DNA from: Cenarchaeum sp. SB0675_bin_21
GTDB lineage: Archaea > Thermoproteota > Nitrososphaeria > Nitrososphaerales > Nitrosopumilaceae
Reading direction: 5' to 3'
DNA length: 51,811 nt
Assembly: GCA_009843815.1 (NCBI GenBank)
Contig: VYCS01000041.1
Location: 1 to 51,811, forward strand
The translations under genes and the position numbers were made by a program. Positions 1 through 8,658 of the stretch are shown piece after piece. Positions within the stretch are counted from its first letter, which is position 1; each line of letters begins with the position of its first letter. The notes beneath the pieces are model-generated. The model did no database searches. It saw nothing but the letters and a program-made list of their open reading frames with translations, and was not told the DNA's origin.

Positions 1-120
1 TGGTTCAGGCATTAACTCTCAGAATCGGGGTTGTGTACTTTTGTATATAATTCCCAAAAGATACTACAAAACGCAGGTGGATTAAGCTTTTAGGATGTAA
101 TTTGTACAATATGTAACATA

Positions 121-495
121 ATGGTCACCCGAACAGAGTACCTTCAAAGCATGCTCGAAAAGATACAGGGATCGTACAATGTCATAAATGGACTAAGCGA
201 CAAACCTGGTGACATCGCCATCATCCGACTAGAGTTACTCCGGGCAAAGGGCATAATGCAGGTGGTAGTCAACAAGATAAATCCACGAGATTATCCAAAT
301 GTCGATATTCCAGGCCTTGTATCACGATTGTCCATATTTTTGGATGGCTATTACTTTGAGAGGGAGTTAGATATAATGGAGCCATTATACGGCGATGATC
401 CTGGAAGAATTCGGCATCTACGCCTAAAAATACTAGATTCAATGCGAAGTAAAGATTTAACAGTGAAGATAGAGGAGATCCTCTCGGAGCTATAG
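121..495 (+). CDS. hypothetical protein, 124 aa, mostly helical
   Basis: I do not recognise a family. The protein has no signal peptide, no membrane segment and a single Cys-free chain rich in Leu, Ile, Asp and Arg, so it is probably a soluble, mostly helical protein. The ATG lies directly after an AT-rich stretch with a TATA-like element (around 90-100), consistent with a leaderless start. A 35-aa cysteine-rich ORF begins three bases after its stop, so the two are probably co-transcribed. Being a real gene is supported by uninterrupted length and ordinary codon use; function is unknown. Confidence 0.65.
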   Translation: MVTRTEYLQSMLEKIQGSYNVINGLSDKPGDIAIIRLELLRAKGIMQVVVNKINPRDYPNVDIPGLVSRLSIFLDGYYFERELDIMEPLYGDDPGRIRHLRLKILDSMRSKDLTVKIEEILSEL

Positions 496-498
496 ATT

Positions 499-606
499 AT
501 GAAGTGTGTCATATGTGGGTGTAAAGATCATAGACTCATCGGTTGTGCTCGACATTTTGCAAAAAAGTGTAGCTGTTATGCCGACGGGAACCATACCGAC
601 AAGTAG
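499..606 (+). CDS. very small Cys/His-rich protein, 35 aa
   Basis: A 36-codon ORF starts three bases after the stop of the 124-aa gene. It holds nine possible metal ligands in 35 residues: C3, C6, C8, H11, C16, H19, C24, C26 and H32, giving CxxCxC and CxC clusters. This density is hard to get by chance and suggests a zinc-binding mini-protein. Role unknown; nucleic-acid binding or metal buffering are guesses. Similar tiny Cys-rich ORFs occur at 1058-1216 and 16048-16209. It falls below common gene-calling length cut-offs. Confidence 0.55.
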   Translation: MKCVICGCKDHRLIGCARHFAKKCSCYADGNHTDK

Positions 607-778
607 GCGACATCCAATGCTTGGAGGTCTGGCCATACGTTTTTTGGTGTGGCAACATAATATCATGCCGTCTTGAAGACATCACAGTGAAAGTGATCTA
701 TTAAGACACACCATCATACAACAGTAATTCTAGCTCGACCTCCAGCGTTTATTTACAGCATCATAAACTACAGCATAT

Positions 779-937
779 TCAGATGATTCTCTTGTGGTAA
801 TCTCTTTTTTTGTACATCTTGGTCCACTTAGAAGGGTTAGGGTCCTCAAATGAGCTATGTTTGCCATCTAGAAATTTTTCTCTCCGTCCATACACTGTTT
901 GTGGGACCAAGATGTGCTCACAATACAGCTTGACCAT
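779..937 (-). CDS. possible small basic protein, 52 aa
   Basis: An uninterrupted minus-strand ORF of 53 codons begins at the ATG ending at 937 in an otherwise empty stretch (607-1057). It starts MVKLYCEHIL and ends with a Lys/Arg/Tyr-rich tail. No motif is recognised. It is listed because composition looks protein-like and nothing else explains the region, but it could be chance. Confidence 0.35.
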   Translation of the reverse strand: MVKLYCEHILVPQTVYGRREKFLDGKHSSFEDPNPSKWTKMYKKRDYHKRII

Positions 938-1057
938 ACTAGGTTGAAGGTTGAGTTGTACTATATGGACTGTTCCATACGTACCATGTGATTTTTTGTT
1001 TATTATATTGTGTATTGATGTTCGGTCTTATTTTAGTACAACCTACTCTACCAACTC

Positions 1058-1216
1058 TCACAAGTCTCGCCGACCAGGTCCAGACCGTATATGAAAGTTA
1101 AAACAGCAAGGACACTCTTTGCGTATACATTCTTCGGCATCACGATGACCACAAATTCCACATTGACAACTTTGCATGGATTTACTCTTCATTCCAGAAC
1201 TTTTAATCGCTACCAT
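1058..1216 (-). CDS. small zinc-finger-like protein, 52 aa
   Basis: The ORF starts at the ATG ending at 1216 and encodes a cysteine-rich core: C17-x-C19-x2-C22-x-H24, then C30-x4-C35-x-C37-C38-x3-H42. That gives two clusters of four or more ligands, so two zinc sites are likely. The tail is basic (RSGPGRRDL). A later in-frame Met at residue 9 or 14 is an alternative start. My impression, unverified, is that short proteins with this Cys pattern are common in Thaumarchaeota; their function is not known to me. The dense Cys/His spacing is strong evidence that this is coding. Confidence 0.65.
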   Translation of the reverse strand: MVAIKSSGMKSKSMQSCQCGICGHRDAEECIRKECPCCFNFHIRSGPGRRDL

Positions 1217-1304
1217 ATATTTAATATACAAGCAAGTGATTTAAACTTCACCAATTTAATGTGTCAATGACACTATTATAATAGCGTGGTTCTGTGCCGT
1301 ATAC

Positions 1305-1616
1305 CTAACGCTTCCGCCTACGTTTACGAGTCACCTGTTTATTCATCTCAGCTTTTCGGTTATCAACGGTGGTGATTATCTCTTGAATCACACCATCCAA
1401 ATCGTTGTCGGAGGCAGGAGGTTCGATTGCGGCCGCAATATTTGATATGGTGCCTGCAATATCGGAGCTGATCTGCTCAAATGCTTCAGGATCATCATAC
1501 GCCTGACTATACAGGTTTTTGAGTCTGTCAACTTGACTCAAAACTTGGCCTGTCAGCGTAAATTTGTAAAGGCTACCATTCACTTCTACTTCTTTTACTA
1601 TCATAATGATATTCAT
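1305..1616 (-). CDS. hypothetical protein, 103 aa, basic C-terminus
   Basis: No family recognised. The first 30 residues look like short beta strands (VKEVEVNGSLYKFTLTGQ), followed by helices and a strongly basic C-terminal tail (KQVTRKRRRKR) that could bind nucleic acid. A second ATG four codons in (1604) is an alternative start. It sits downstream of the acidic 202-aa gene on the same strand with a 100-base gap, so the two may be expressed together. Confidence 0.6.
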   Translation of the reverse strand: MNIIMIVKEVEVNGSLYKFTLTGQVLSQVDRLKNLYSQAYDDPEAFEQISSDIAGTISNIAAAIEPPASDNDLDGVIQEIITTVDNRKAEMNKQVTRKRRRKR

Positions 1617-1716
1617 TTAGTGTATGCAATATAGGTTTTAAGATGATGCAGGTGGCGTAACTCCTCGACTGGCCAGCATATGTCTATTTCATAGGGCTGG
1701 CCAATCACGACACCAT

Positions 1717-2325
1717 CTAGAATACTATATAATCAAGCGCCACAGCATCGCTAATCAGCGATGTATGTCTACTTCCAACAACATATCCGTTCTTGATATC
1801 ACTGGTTGGAACCCAGCGATTGGTAGATGTATAGTGGCGCTTCTCTGCCAACTCTCGTTCTATGGCCTCTATATCAAACTCACCTTCTTCCACCTCTTGA
1901 GTGGAGAGGTGTTTTATGGTGACTAGTATCTTTGTTATCTTTATACGGTCACCAAACCTCCATTGTACTGGTGGGTGTTCATCAGATACATCCAAAACCT
2001 TGATCTTCATCTGTTTGTTACCCAAGGCATCCATGCTCACCAGTAATCGTTCATCCACAAACTCCTCAAATTTGGTGCGGCGCTGTGAGGGCTCGGATTC
2101 GGAGACTGTAGACAGTATACTCTTGACACCACTACTGATATTGTCCTCTTGTATCACTTTTGGTGACTCCTCGGTTGGCTCGTCGTACTCGGTTGGCTCT
2201 TCATCCTCTACTGGTTCAGAGTCTTCGGGTATGTCATTATCATCGAGTTCAGGCTCTTCATCCTGTGGTATGTCGTCTGGCATGTTACTTTTATTATCTT
2301 CTGCATCCTTGCTGAATATACTCAA
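1717..2325 (-). CDS. hypothetical protein, 202 aa, acidic N-terminal tail
   Basis: Residues about 10-60 form a very acidic low-complexity segment dominated by Asp, Glu and Pro; residues about 80-202 look like a compact alpha/beta domain (for example QWRFGDRIKITKILVTIK). The acidic tail suggests a protein partner with basic character or a disordered linker. The longest reading begins with TTG at 2325; the first in-frame ATG is residue 15 (2283). The end is 100 bases before the basic 103-aa gene, and the start is 31 bases after Hjc, so an Hjc-led transcript is possible. Function unknown. Confidence 0.65.
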   Translation of the reverse strand: MSIFSKDAEDNKSNMPDDIPQDEEPELDDNDIPEDSEPVEDEEPTEYDEPTEESPKVIQEDNISSGVKSILSTVSESEPSQRRTKFEEFVDERLLVSMDALGNKQMKIKVLDVSDEHPPVQWRFGDRIKITKILVTIKHLSTQEVEEGEFDIEAIERELAEKRHYTSTNRWVPTSDIKNGYVVGSRHTSLISDAVALDYIVF

Positions 2326-2356
2326 TAAGTATGCCTAATGCACATCTCTTAAAAAT

Positions 2357-2848
2357 TTAATTGAAAGCGTAGTCTTTGAGTGGCATATCAATCCTTACTT
2401 TGTTGGTCAGTGTATATGTGTGGCCATCATATAAGCACACACAGTCTTTGGGCTCAACAGCAGGATCCCATATCTTGTAGTATTCATGTAAGGTACGAGA
2501 TTGGTACTTGTCTGTTCCTATACGTTTCTTTGATAAAAATTTGAACGCTAATATCACCTGCCGATTCTCGTACACTCCAAGAATATCACACCAATCCCGA
2601 CATCGAGTTATTTGAGTTGCCGGTACCATGAGGCTAGTATTTGCACCAGACTTGGCCTCAATAACAAGAACAGAGCGTTGATCATTGTTTACTGCCAATA
2701 CATCAGGCAATGCAACGCTAGGGGAGCCCAGTCTAAATGCACGCCATCCATCCATACAGTTGAATCGCTTTACCAGTAAGTCTTCCCAATTGTAGCCACG
2801 TCGCCGCCGCAATCTGGCGCTCTTGACTTTTTGCTCAGAAGACATCAT
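2357..2848 (-). CDS. hjc: archaeal Holliday junction resolvase Hjc-like nuclease
   Basis: Hjc cuts four-way DNA junctions symmetrically during recombination. The sequence shows the archaeal resolvase pattern: a basic N-terminus, then RGYNWE with catalytic E22, LPD with D49, and V-I-E64-A-K66, the PD-(D/E)XK core. At 163 aa it is somewhat longer than the usual 120-140 aa; the extra length is C-terminal, after about residue 125. The first two codons are both ATG. It is the last member of a minus-strand series after DUF35 (97-base gap) and is followed by the acidic 202-aa gene. Family assignment is good; whether it prefers junctions over other DNA is inferred. Confidence 0.8.
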   Translation of the reverse strand: MMSSEQKVKSARLRRRRGYNWEDLLVKRFNCMDGWRAFRLGSPSVALPDVLAVNNDQRSVLVIEAKSGANTSLMVPATQITRCRDWCDILGVYENRQVILAFKFLSKKRIGTDKYQSRTLHEYYKIWDPAVEPKDCVCLYDGHTYTLTNKVRIDMPLKDYAFN

Positions 2849-2945
2849 ACCATATTGTATATAGTGTTAATTTATCAATATTTGTGTAGTAATGTTGCAT
2901 TTGTGATTAATATCCATACTATTGCAAGTGTTGCATGTATTATGT

Positions 2946-3263
2946 TCAGGTTTGTTCTGGGGTAAACTCAAAGAATGGAGCATTATCACGCATGCCACAT
3001 CTAGACAAGTATACAGGTGAGCCTTCGGCGCATTGTGAGAGTAGCCGTCCCATGACATCCATATCCCCCATGCGACAGACACAAAATATCACACCGTTCT
3101 GAGAAGAGTACTCCAAGAGTGTACCGTGTTTGGTAGATGGTATCAGTCGAGTATTTAAGAAACATTTACTGCAGAGGGAAGAGTGTGGCCACATAACAGT
3201 GTCGCAATTGTTACAGTATGCGACACAAAATTCACCCTGTTTTAGACGCTCTTCAAAACTCAT
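2946..3263 (-). CDS. DUF35 OB-fold, acyl-CoA-associated zinc protein
   Basis: This is the small partner that commonly accompanies archaeal thiolases and thiolase-like enzymes. It has a rubredoxin-like zinc ribbon at the N-terminus (C17-x2-C20, then C31-x2-C34), followed by an OB-fold-like beta-rich half ending near SPVYLSRC. At 105 aa it is a little shorter than the typical 120-140 aa. Its ATG overlaps the stop of the thiolase by four bases, so the two are translationally coupled and very likely form a complex. In characterised systems the DUF35 protein binds the thiolase and helps channel the acyl-CoA. Confidence 0.85.
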   Translation of the reverse strand: MSFEERLKQGEFCVAYCNNCDTVMWPHSSLCSKCFLNTRLIPSTKHGTLLEYSSQNGVIFCVCRMGDMDVMGRLLSQCAEGSPVYLSRCGMRDNAPFFEFTPEQT

Positions 3264-4360
3264 CTTTGCATCACCGCCACCAGAGATGATGTACCTGCTG
3301 CGGACATTCCCTGGGTAACTCCTGTATATGCGTCTGGAACTTGGCGGTCTTTGGCCTCGCCCCGCAGTTGTCTAAATATCTCCACCATCTGTGATATTCC
3401 CGTGGCGCCCAATGGATGGCCCGAGCCCAAGATGCCACCACGGGGATTTACTTTGCGACTCTCTGTAACGTACAGGTCATGTGCGTATGCAGCGCCCTGT
3501 CCATACTCGACCATTTGAAGTGACTCTGTTGCCATAATCTCACATATAGAGAATGCGTCGTGTACTTCCACCACATCTATCATGTCAGATGTGATATCAG
3601 CCATTTTGTAGGCATCACGAGCAGCCCTCCCGGCAGACTCTATTCTGTCATATGTGGAATATCTTCCAAATGTTGCCGATAGTACACACTGAGAGATGCT
3701 CCGAATCCAGACTGCGTCATCTGTCACTGTACGACATGTGTCAGCATCAGATATCAGTATGGCAGATGCACCTGCGCATGCCCTAGAGCAGTCCAAAAGA
3801 TGTAGATCAGCAGTTATCTCTTTGGACTGCATAATATCTCCGGGTGTGCACCTATACCCATATAGGGCATCAGGGTTGTCTGCTGCAAGAGAGTGATTCT
3901 TTGCTGCAACTGTCGACACAGATTCATCAGATATATCATATCTGCGCTTGTAAGACTTTGTGAGTATCGAACCCCAGTATATGGGGCTTTGAAATTGTCC
4001 TCTGGACATATCCCATTTTAGTATGCCGCCGGGACTGTTTGGTAGTTCGGCGCCCACCACTAGAATTGATCTGGCCAGGCCGGATTTTATGTGAGAGTAT
4101 GCAGACATTATGGCGTTGCCTCCAGACCCGCACATACTCTCAACTGTATGAGATATGCGGGGTTGTATTCCACACATCTCAGAGAGAATGACTCCCAAAT
4201 AGCGATGTGTATCATTTGTAGAGACCAAGATGCCATCAATGACTGTGCTATCCAAGTCAGTCAGAATGGTTCTGGCCGCATCAAATAATATATCGTGAAT
4301 AGGACGAGATTCCATTGTAAATTTGATCTGTCCTGCTGCAGCTATTCCCACGTCAGTCAT
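3260..4360 (-). CDS. thiolase family acetyl-CoA acetyltransferase (SCPx-like)
   Basis: Thiolases join or split acyl-CoA thioesters. The nucleophilic cysteine is C77 in ESMCGSGG, the histidine motif appears as VHDAFSICE, and GSGHPLGATG near the C-terminus is the classic active-site loop. Length, 366 aa, fits the archaeal SCP2/SCPx-type thiolases, which are shorter than bacterial ones and pair with DUF35 as here. In Thaumarchaeota a beta-ketothiolase is required to split acetoacetyl-CoA in the 3-hydroxypropionate/4-hydroxybutyrate cycle; this gene is a candidate, but there may be paralogues elsewhere. Start overlaps the LLM gene stop by four bases. Confidence 0.88.
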   Translation of the reverse strand: MTDVGIAAAGQIKFTMESRPIHDILFDAARTILTDLDSTVIDGILVSTNDTHRYLGVILSEMCGIQPRISHTVESMCGSGGNAIMSAYSHIKSGLARSILVVGAELPNSPGGILKWDMSRGQFQSPIYWGSILTKSYKRRYDISDESVSTVAAKNHSLAADNPDALYGYRCTPGDIMQSKEITADLHLLDCSRACAGASAILISDADTCRTVTDDAVWIRSISQCVLSATFGRYSTYDRIESAGRAARDAYKMADITSDMIDVVEVHDAFSICEIMATESLQMVEYGQGAAYAHDLYVTESRKVNPRGGILGSGHPLGATGISQMVEIFRQLRGEAKDRQVPDAYTGVTQGMSAAGTSSLVAVMQR

Positions 4361-5304
4361 TGTATAGTCGCCAACAGTTTAAACGACTCACGCACATCAC
4401 CCACGGGATTAAACTGCATTATGACCTCGGTTAGCCCGGCTCGTTGCGCAGACTGTATGGTAGATTTACATTCTCTGGGAGTTCCGCATGCCGTAAGGGC
4501 ATGTAGCATATCATCTGGTACAAGTTGCGCTACGCGCTTTAGGCCACTGGTTCTGTATTCGTTGTATATGCGATCAGTTATGTCACGATATCCGTGCTGG
4601 GCCAAGAACTCTCTGTACACATCCCCCACAGATATGTAAAAGGCCAAGGTCTGCCGGGCACGCCCGTATGCAGCCTCGGCATCATCAGAGACTGCGGTAA
4701 TAATCTGATAGGCAGTCTGAATGCGACGTCTCTGTTGCATTGTATTTATTGTATGGTGCAGTTCATCCAGAGGTCTCAGATAAAAGAGTACACCATCTGC
4801 AACCTCCCAGGCTAGATTTATCATCTTTTTATTTACAGCCGCCAGATATAGTGGTATATGTTTGCTATACTTGTAGACTAACAGCGAAAAGCCTTCAGTG
4901 TCATATATGCTGCCGGTATGATTAATCTTCTTGCCATCCAGTGCATATCGTATAATTTGTATTGATTCACGTATTCTATGCAGTGGCGTATCGTACGACT
5001 GGCCATGTAAACCTTGGACAATCTTTGGGCTACTGACCCCCAGACCCAGGACAAATCGACCTTTTGATATAACATCCATGGTTACAGCTCCCATTGCAAG
5101 CACGGCGGGGCTGCGCGAATATACATTCAGTATGGATGAGCCAATCCGTTTACAGTTACTAGTATGTGCTATGGCAGACATCACACTAAAACACTCCATG
5201 CCCCAAGTTTCAGGTATCCAGATTGAGTCATCTCTGCTTACGTTGGATGCGCACCACAACAAATCATCTATAGAAAGTAGAGATCCCAGTCCGTATGATG
5301 CCAT
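4357..5304 (-). CDS. LLM-class F420-dependent oxidoreductase
   Basis: This 315-aa protein belongs to the luciferase-like monooxygenase family, in the branch of coenzyme F420-dependent 5,10-methylenetetrahydromethanopterin reductase-like enzymes. Visible hallmarks are a TIM-barrel pattern with SIWIPETWG near residue 28, the segment LAMGAVTMDVISKGRFVLGLGVS (typical A-x-x-x-x-x-D-x-x-S-x-G-R), and HRIRESIQIIR. Thaumarchaeota make F420. The substrate is unknown. The gene overlaps thiolase downstream and follows aRF1 by 48 bases. The link to thiolase suggests a role in acyl-CoA or one-carbon chemistry, which is inference. Confidence 0.8.
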   Translation of the reverse strand: MASYGLGSLLSIDDLLWCASNVSRDDSIWIPETWGMECFSVMSAIAHTSNCKRIGSSILNVYSRSPAVLAMGAVTMDVISKGRFVLGLGVSSPKIVQGLHGQSYDTPLHRIRESIQIIRYALDGKKINHTGSIYDTEGFSLLVYKYSKHIPLYLAAVNKKMINLAWEVADGVLFYLRPLDELHHTINTMQQRRRIQTAYQIITAVSDDAEAAYGRARQTLAFYISVGDVYREFLAQHGYRDITDRIYNEYRTSGLKRVAQLVPDDMLHALTACGTPRECKSTIQSAQRAGLTEVIMQFNPVGDVRESFKLLATIQ

Positions 5305-5352
5305 GTCATATATGACATGTACCGTTTATTCTAGTGTTGTGTTTGGATTCTG

Positions 5353-6627
5353 CTAGTGACCGGGATTATATCGCAGCATGGCGGCAACTCTGCCCAAGCT
5401 AGACAGCATGGCGCCATGTTCGCTCTTACCAGATATCACCTCAACGGTTGCACCTATCTTACTACATACTAGTGACAGATAATCTATAATATCCTGCTCT
5501 GTGACCTGTATATCTTCGGACTTACATGAAGGACATGGGCTGGACACAAATCCATTCTTTGTGGAGATTACCTTGACTCTCTCCACCATGGCTACCTGTT
5601 CAGCGTTGCACCGCCGGCATGTAGCAACAATCCTGTGTAGGTCTATATCATCAGCTACCAATACTGTCTGTGCCACGTTGTTTGATATGTGATTTAAAAT
5701 ATCCTTCATGCCATACGCGGCCAAACCTGATCGTCGATTTATGTCCCGAAATAGATTCTCGACGAACTTCTTCTCCTCCATGAGCCTAAAGTCAGATAGT
5801 ACATCAGAAGATTTTGCAAACGCTTCGCGGACACCTTCTGCGCCAGAGTACGACGAATCGATTGTGGAGAGTATCATATCCTTGAGCCTATACTCCAAAT
5901 GGTTTCCCTTGATGAACTCTTCTTTGGTAGGGCCGGGACCAGACACAATTATACCCTTTACTTTGTGTATATCTAAAAACAGCTCCTGTGTAGTCTTGGC
6001 CACACGGTTAAAGTAGTATGTCAGCTCCATCTCACGAAGTTTTTGAAATCTTTTTGCCGACTGGCCGCCCTGCCTATGCTTGCCGGCCACGCCCGAACCA
6101 GTTTGGGATAGCACCTCTAGTCTATCACCGCGTAAAAGGCCCCATCCGCAGTCCTTGGCATCAATAGCTAGAAACCCTATGGCATTATCATCGCGAAGCA
6201 TGTCCTTTAGTATGTCAGTATGAAAGTGATCATCGCATCGATACAGGTACTGCCTAAGGTCCTTTATTGGATCTATCTCGTATATTTCAAGAACCTCACT
6301 GCCTATAGGTGCACCCTCATCAGGAGGTAGTGCACCACAAAATACTACAAGTCCACGCTCGGGTGTCTTTTTGTATAATTTTAAGCGTTGTACCACCTTT
6401 GCCAGTGAATCTACAACATGAGTCCGAGTCAAGTCAGACTTTATGTTAGAAGCAGTACCCTGCTCAGACTGAAGCGTGCTAATAACCTCATGCAGTTGTC
6501 TATTTTTTGGTATATAGACAGATATGAGTTCGGTACCGCGTCCGCGCTTTCTGGACAGCTCCGCGAGGAGTTTGCGTATACGATACATCTTGACCGAATC
6601 GCGTTTGTCTACTTTTATTGCGCCCAT
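5353..6627 (-). CDS. prf1: archaeal peptide chain release factor 1 (aRF1)
   Basis: aRF1 recognises all three stop codons and triggers release of the finished protein. The codon-recognition motif NIKS lies near residue 61 and the catalytic GGQ near residue 187 (AGKHRQGGQSAKR). C-terminal domain 3 contains a Cys-rich zinc-ribbon (CRRCN ... CPSCKSED), as in archaeal aRF1. Length is about 424 aa, normal. I start at the ATG ending at 6627 (MGAIKVDKRD); an upstream ATG three codons earlier is possible. A HemK-type methyltransferase that could methylate the GGQ glutamine is at 13228-13746. Confidence 0.93.
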   Translation of the reverse strand: MGAIKVDKRDSVKMYRIRKLLAELSRKRGRGTELISVYIPKNRQLHEVISTLQSEQGTASNIKSDLTRTHVVDSLAKVVQRLKLYKKTPERGLVVFCGALPPDEGAPIGSEVLEIYEIDPIKDLRQYLYRCDDHFHTDILKDMLRDDNAIGFLAIDAKDCGWGLLRGDRLEVLSQTGSGVAGKHRQGGQSAKRFQKLREMELTYYFNRVAKTTQELFLDIHKVKGIIVSGPGPTKEEFIKGNHLEYRLKDMILSTIDSSYSGAEGVREAFAKSSDVLSDFRLMEEKKFVENLFRDINRRSGLAAYGMKDILNHISNNVAQTVLVADDIDLHRIVATCRRCNAEQVAMVERVKVISTKNGFVSSPCPSCKSEDIQVTEQDIIDYLSLVCSKIGATVEVISGKSEHGAMLSSLGRVAAMLRYNPGH

Positions 6628-6659
6628 GAAATACAAGTCTCAATACACTCAATATGTGG

Positions 6660-7292
6660 CTATCTAACGATACTCTGTATTGTATTGACAAATGTCTCAT
6701 ATGGTTGATTGCCTACTATTTTGACATGATAAGTACCATTTGTAATAATAAACGATGGTGTGGCATCTATGCCTATATTTTGTGACTCAGTATATGATTT
6801 TTGGACATATTCCAGATGTTGTTCAGAGTTAATGCAGTCATTATACAAAGATATGTCAAGACCCGCATCGAGCGCAAAACCATACAGAGATAGTGGAGTT
6901 ATCCATCCGGTCCTCTCACCAGCCCAATTGTCATACAACACATCATGGTATTTCCAGTATAATCCCTGATCTGCTGCGCAGTGGGATGCCTGAGCGGCCA
7001 AGGCAGAATCCTCGCCATTTAAAGGAAAATCGTAGAATATTATACGTAGTGTGCCAGTATCCACATACTGCTCTTTTAGTGTGTTCAGTGTACTTTGGTG
7101 AAATCTATAGCAGTACGTACATTGGTAGTCGCCCCACTCCAATAGGGTTAGTGGCGCATCTGCATCTCCCAAAGGGATTGAACCCTGCAAATCAATGATA
7201 TCACTTGTGGGCGGGTTATCTTGTGTAGTTAAATTTAGTACATATATTACAGGTATGATGGCAGCAATCGCCACTATGATGTATAATCGCAT
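6660..7292 (-). CDS. membrane-anchored DsbA-like thiol oxidoreductase
   Basis: Residues 4-21 form a hydrophobic signal-anchor, placing the rest outside the cytoplasm. The thioredoxin-fold active site is C58-T-Y-C61 in WGDYQCTYC, followed by the cis-Pro loop IDATPSFIITNG. This matches the DsbA/thioredoxin_4 family, which makes or shuffles disulfides in exported proteins. Thaumarchaea carry many such genes. Length, 210 aa, is usual. It could serve the secreted proteins encoded nearby, such as the metalloprotease at 9489-11144; this is inference. Stop lies 33 bases before aRF1's start. Confidence 0.85.
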   Translation of the reverse strand: MRLYIIVAIAAIIPVIYVLNLTTQDNPPTSDIIDLQGSIPLGDADAPLTLLEWGDYQCTYCYRFHQSTLNTLKEQYVDTGTLRIIFYDFPLNGEDSALAAQASHCAADQGLYWKYHDVLYDNWAGERTGWITPLSLYGFALDAGLDISLYNDCINSEQHLEYVQKSYTESQNIGIDATPSFIITNGTYHVKIVGNQPYETFVNTIQSIVR

Positions 7293-7370
7293 GTATAATT
7301 GATAGAAAAAAGAGAATAAATTCCCTTGTATTTAATTAAGAATATAACTATGATTAGATAATGAAAAAAC

Positions 7371-8045
7371 ATGACGCAGGCTTTGATTTTAGCTGGAGGT
7401 AGGGGGGAGAGGCTTCGCCCAATTACAGATTATGTGCCAAAGCCTCTGGTACCATTAGACAACATACCATTACTGGAGTGGCAGTTGCGATACCTACAAC
7501 AATTTGACATATACGATGTTGTAATATGTGCCGGATACAAAACAGAACTAATTCAAAACTTTTTGAATCGGGGCAGATATAGTCAAGTCAACATATCAGT
7601 AGAGAGTGAACCGTTGGGGACGGGCGGCGCCATAAAAAATGCAGCCAATTACATACATGATGAATTTTATGTATTAAATGGCGATATTATAACAGATATT
7701 GATATTAATTTAATAAAACATAATCATGTTGCATCAGTTCCTTTGCGCACGCAATTTGGCACATTAAATATCAAAGGTGACAGCATAGTCGAATTTAATG
7801 AGAAACAGATAATTAAAGACAGATGGATAAATGCAGGAATATATCATTTTGGAACTGATGTCTTAAAAGATCTTCCCATTAAAGGAGATATAGAAAGGAC
7901 ACTCTTTCCTGTATGGGCTCAAAAAGGCAAATTAAAAGTAGCTAAATTTCCCAATGCCAAATGGTATTCAATAGACTCCTTCAAGGACCTGCACAAGTGC
8001 TCAAGTCATGTAAGAGATATAATAACGCCTAAAAGTCCATATTAA
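7371..8045 (+). CDS. sugar-phosphate nucleotidyltransferase (GT2-like NTP_transferase)
   Basis: The N-terminus carries the nucleotidyltransferase signature LILAGGRGERLRPIT, then KPLVPL, and a later GTGGAI and NGDI metal-binding segment. It makes an NDP-sugar from a sugar 1-phosphate and a nucleoside triphosphate, such as GDP-mannose, for glycan or S-layer glycosylation. At 224 aa it holds only the catalytic domain and lacks the left-handed beta-helix extension found in longer relatives. The substrate cannot be read. Codon use is somewhat more A/T-rich than neighbours. Its 3' end overlaps by 17 bases with a small membrane ORF on the other strand. Confidence 0.85.
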   Translation: MTQALILAGGRGERLRPITDYVPKPLVPLDNIPLLEWQLRYLQQFDIYDVVICAGYKTELIQNFLNRGRYSQVNISVESEPLGTGGAIKNAANYIHDEFYVLNGDIITDIDINLIKHNHVASVPLRTQFGTLNIKGDSIVEFNEKQIIKDRWINAGIYHFGTDVLKDLPIKGDIERTLFPVWAQKGKLKVAKFPNAKWYSIDSFKDLHKCSSHVRDIITPKSPY

Positions 8046-8178
8046 GATCTCTCTTAATTTGAGATATTATGGATTTGCCGTTACGCTTCCATTTGCGAAT
8101 TTTATAGAGTGCCAGACCTATAGGCAGACCAAAAAATACCGTCATAAAGATTGTATGCAGCTGCCAAATCTCCACCAT
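8029..8178 (-). CDS. small single-span membrane protein, 49 aa
   Basis: A 50-codon ORF starts at the ATG ending at 8178. Residues about 8-24 (HTIFMTVFFGLPIGLAL) form one hydrophobic span followed by a very basic stretch (YKIRKWKRNGK), so the C-terminus is probably cytoplasmic. The 3' end overlaps the nucleotidyltransferase gene tail to tail by 17 bases, like several other convergent pairs in this window. No family recognised. Confidence 0.5.
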   Translation of the reverse strand: MVEIWQLHTIFMTVFFGLPIGLALYKIRKWKRNGKSIISQIKRDLNMDF

Positions 8179-8658
8179 ACGTATGGTTAGAGTATTTTCA
8201 TTAAAAAGATTGCTGATTTAGATGTGTGACCTTATGGTGTGTCGTGTAGTTACAGTCCCAGACCGATAACATCTTTAAACATTGGCATATGTAATTATTT
8301 TTTTAGAGCACTGTAGATATACAGGAATTATAAACATCAAACAATAAAACGCCAAAAGTATTTAGGTAGATCTTGGAGCAATGTTAAGTGATTTTTTCTG
8401 CACATCTACCTAGATGTTAATCTTTACAGGTTGCAGAGTTTGGCATCTGTTACCAATGTACCTGCAGTATACAGTATGTCTTTTGTTTGTATTAAAGAGT
8501 AAATTGCGCATAGTATTTTTAGTTCTGATCTTGCTGGTCGATATATGTGTAGATTTATTTTTTGGGAGGGTGTAAATTAAAGATTGAATGTGTGATGTAT
8601 TTTAAGCTGGTTTTAATTTGCAATATAATATTTTAAGGTGAACAGTTTTAAAATATAC
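8179..8658. other. 480-base gene-poor AT-rich stretch
   Basis: I find no convincing ORF. It contains a 9-bp inverted repeat (8363-8371 with 8404-8412) and, near its right end, a TATA-like element (about 8618-8630) that could serve the DUF922-like gene. Otherwise nothing is recognised. Confidence 0.5.
8363..8412. repeat. 9-bp perfect inverted repeat
   Basis: TAGGTAGAT at 8363-8371 is mirrored by ATCTACCTA at 8404-8412 with a 32-base spacer that contains a run of six T. It could be a hairpin, a terminator-like element or an operator pair; nothing decides between these. Confidence 0.4.

Noticed and set aside
1901-2338. 145-aa plus-strand ORF, Ser-rich
   Set aside because: It lies antisense inside the acidic 202-aa gene; its Ser runs are the mirror of Asp/Glu codons.
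2867-3082. 71-aa minus-strand ORF
   Set aside because: Overlaps DUF35 in another frame and runs into an A/T-rich gap; no supporting motif.
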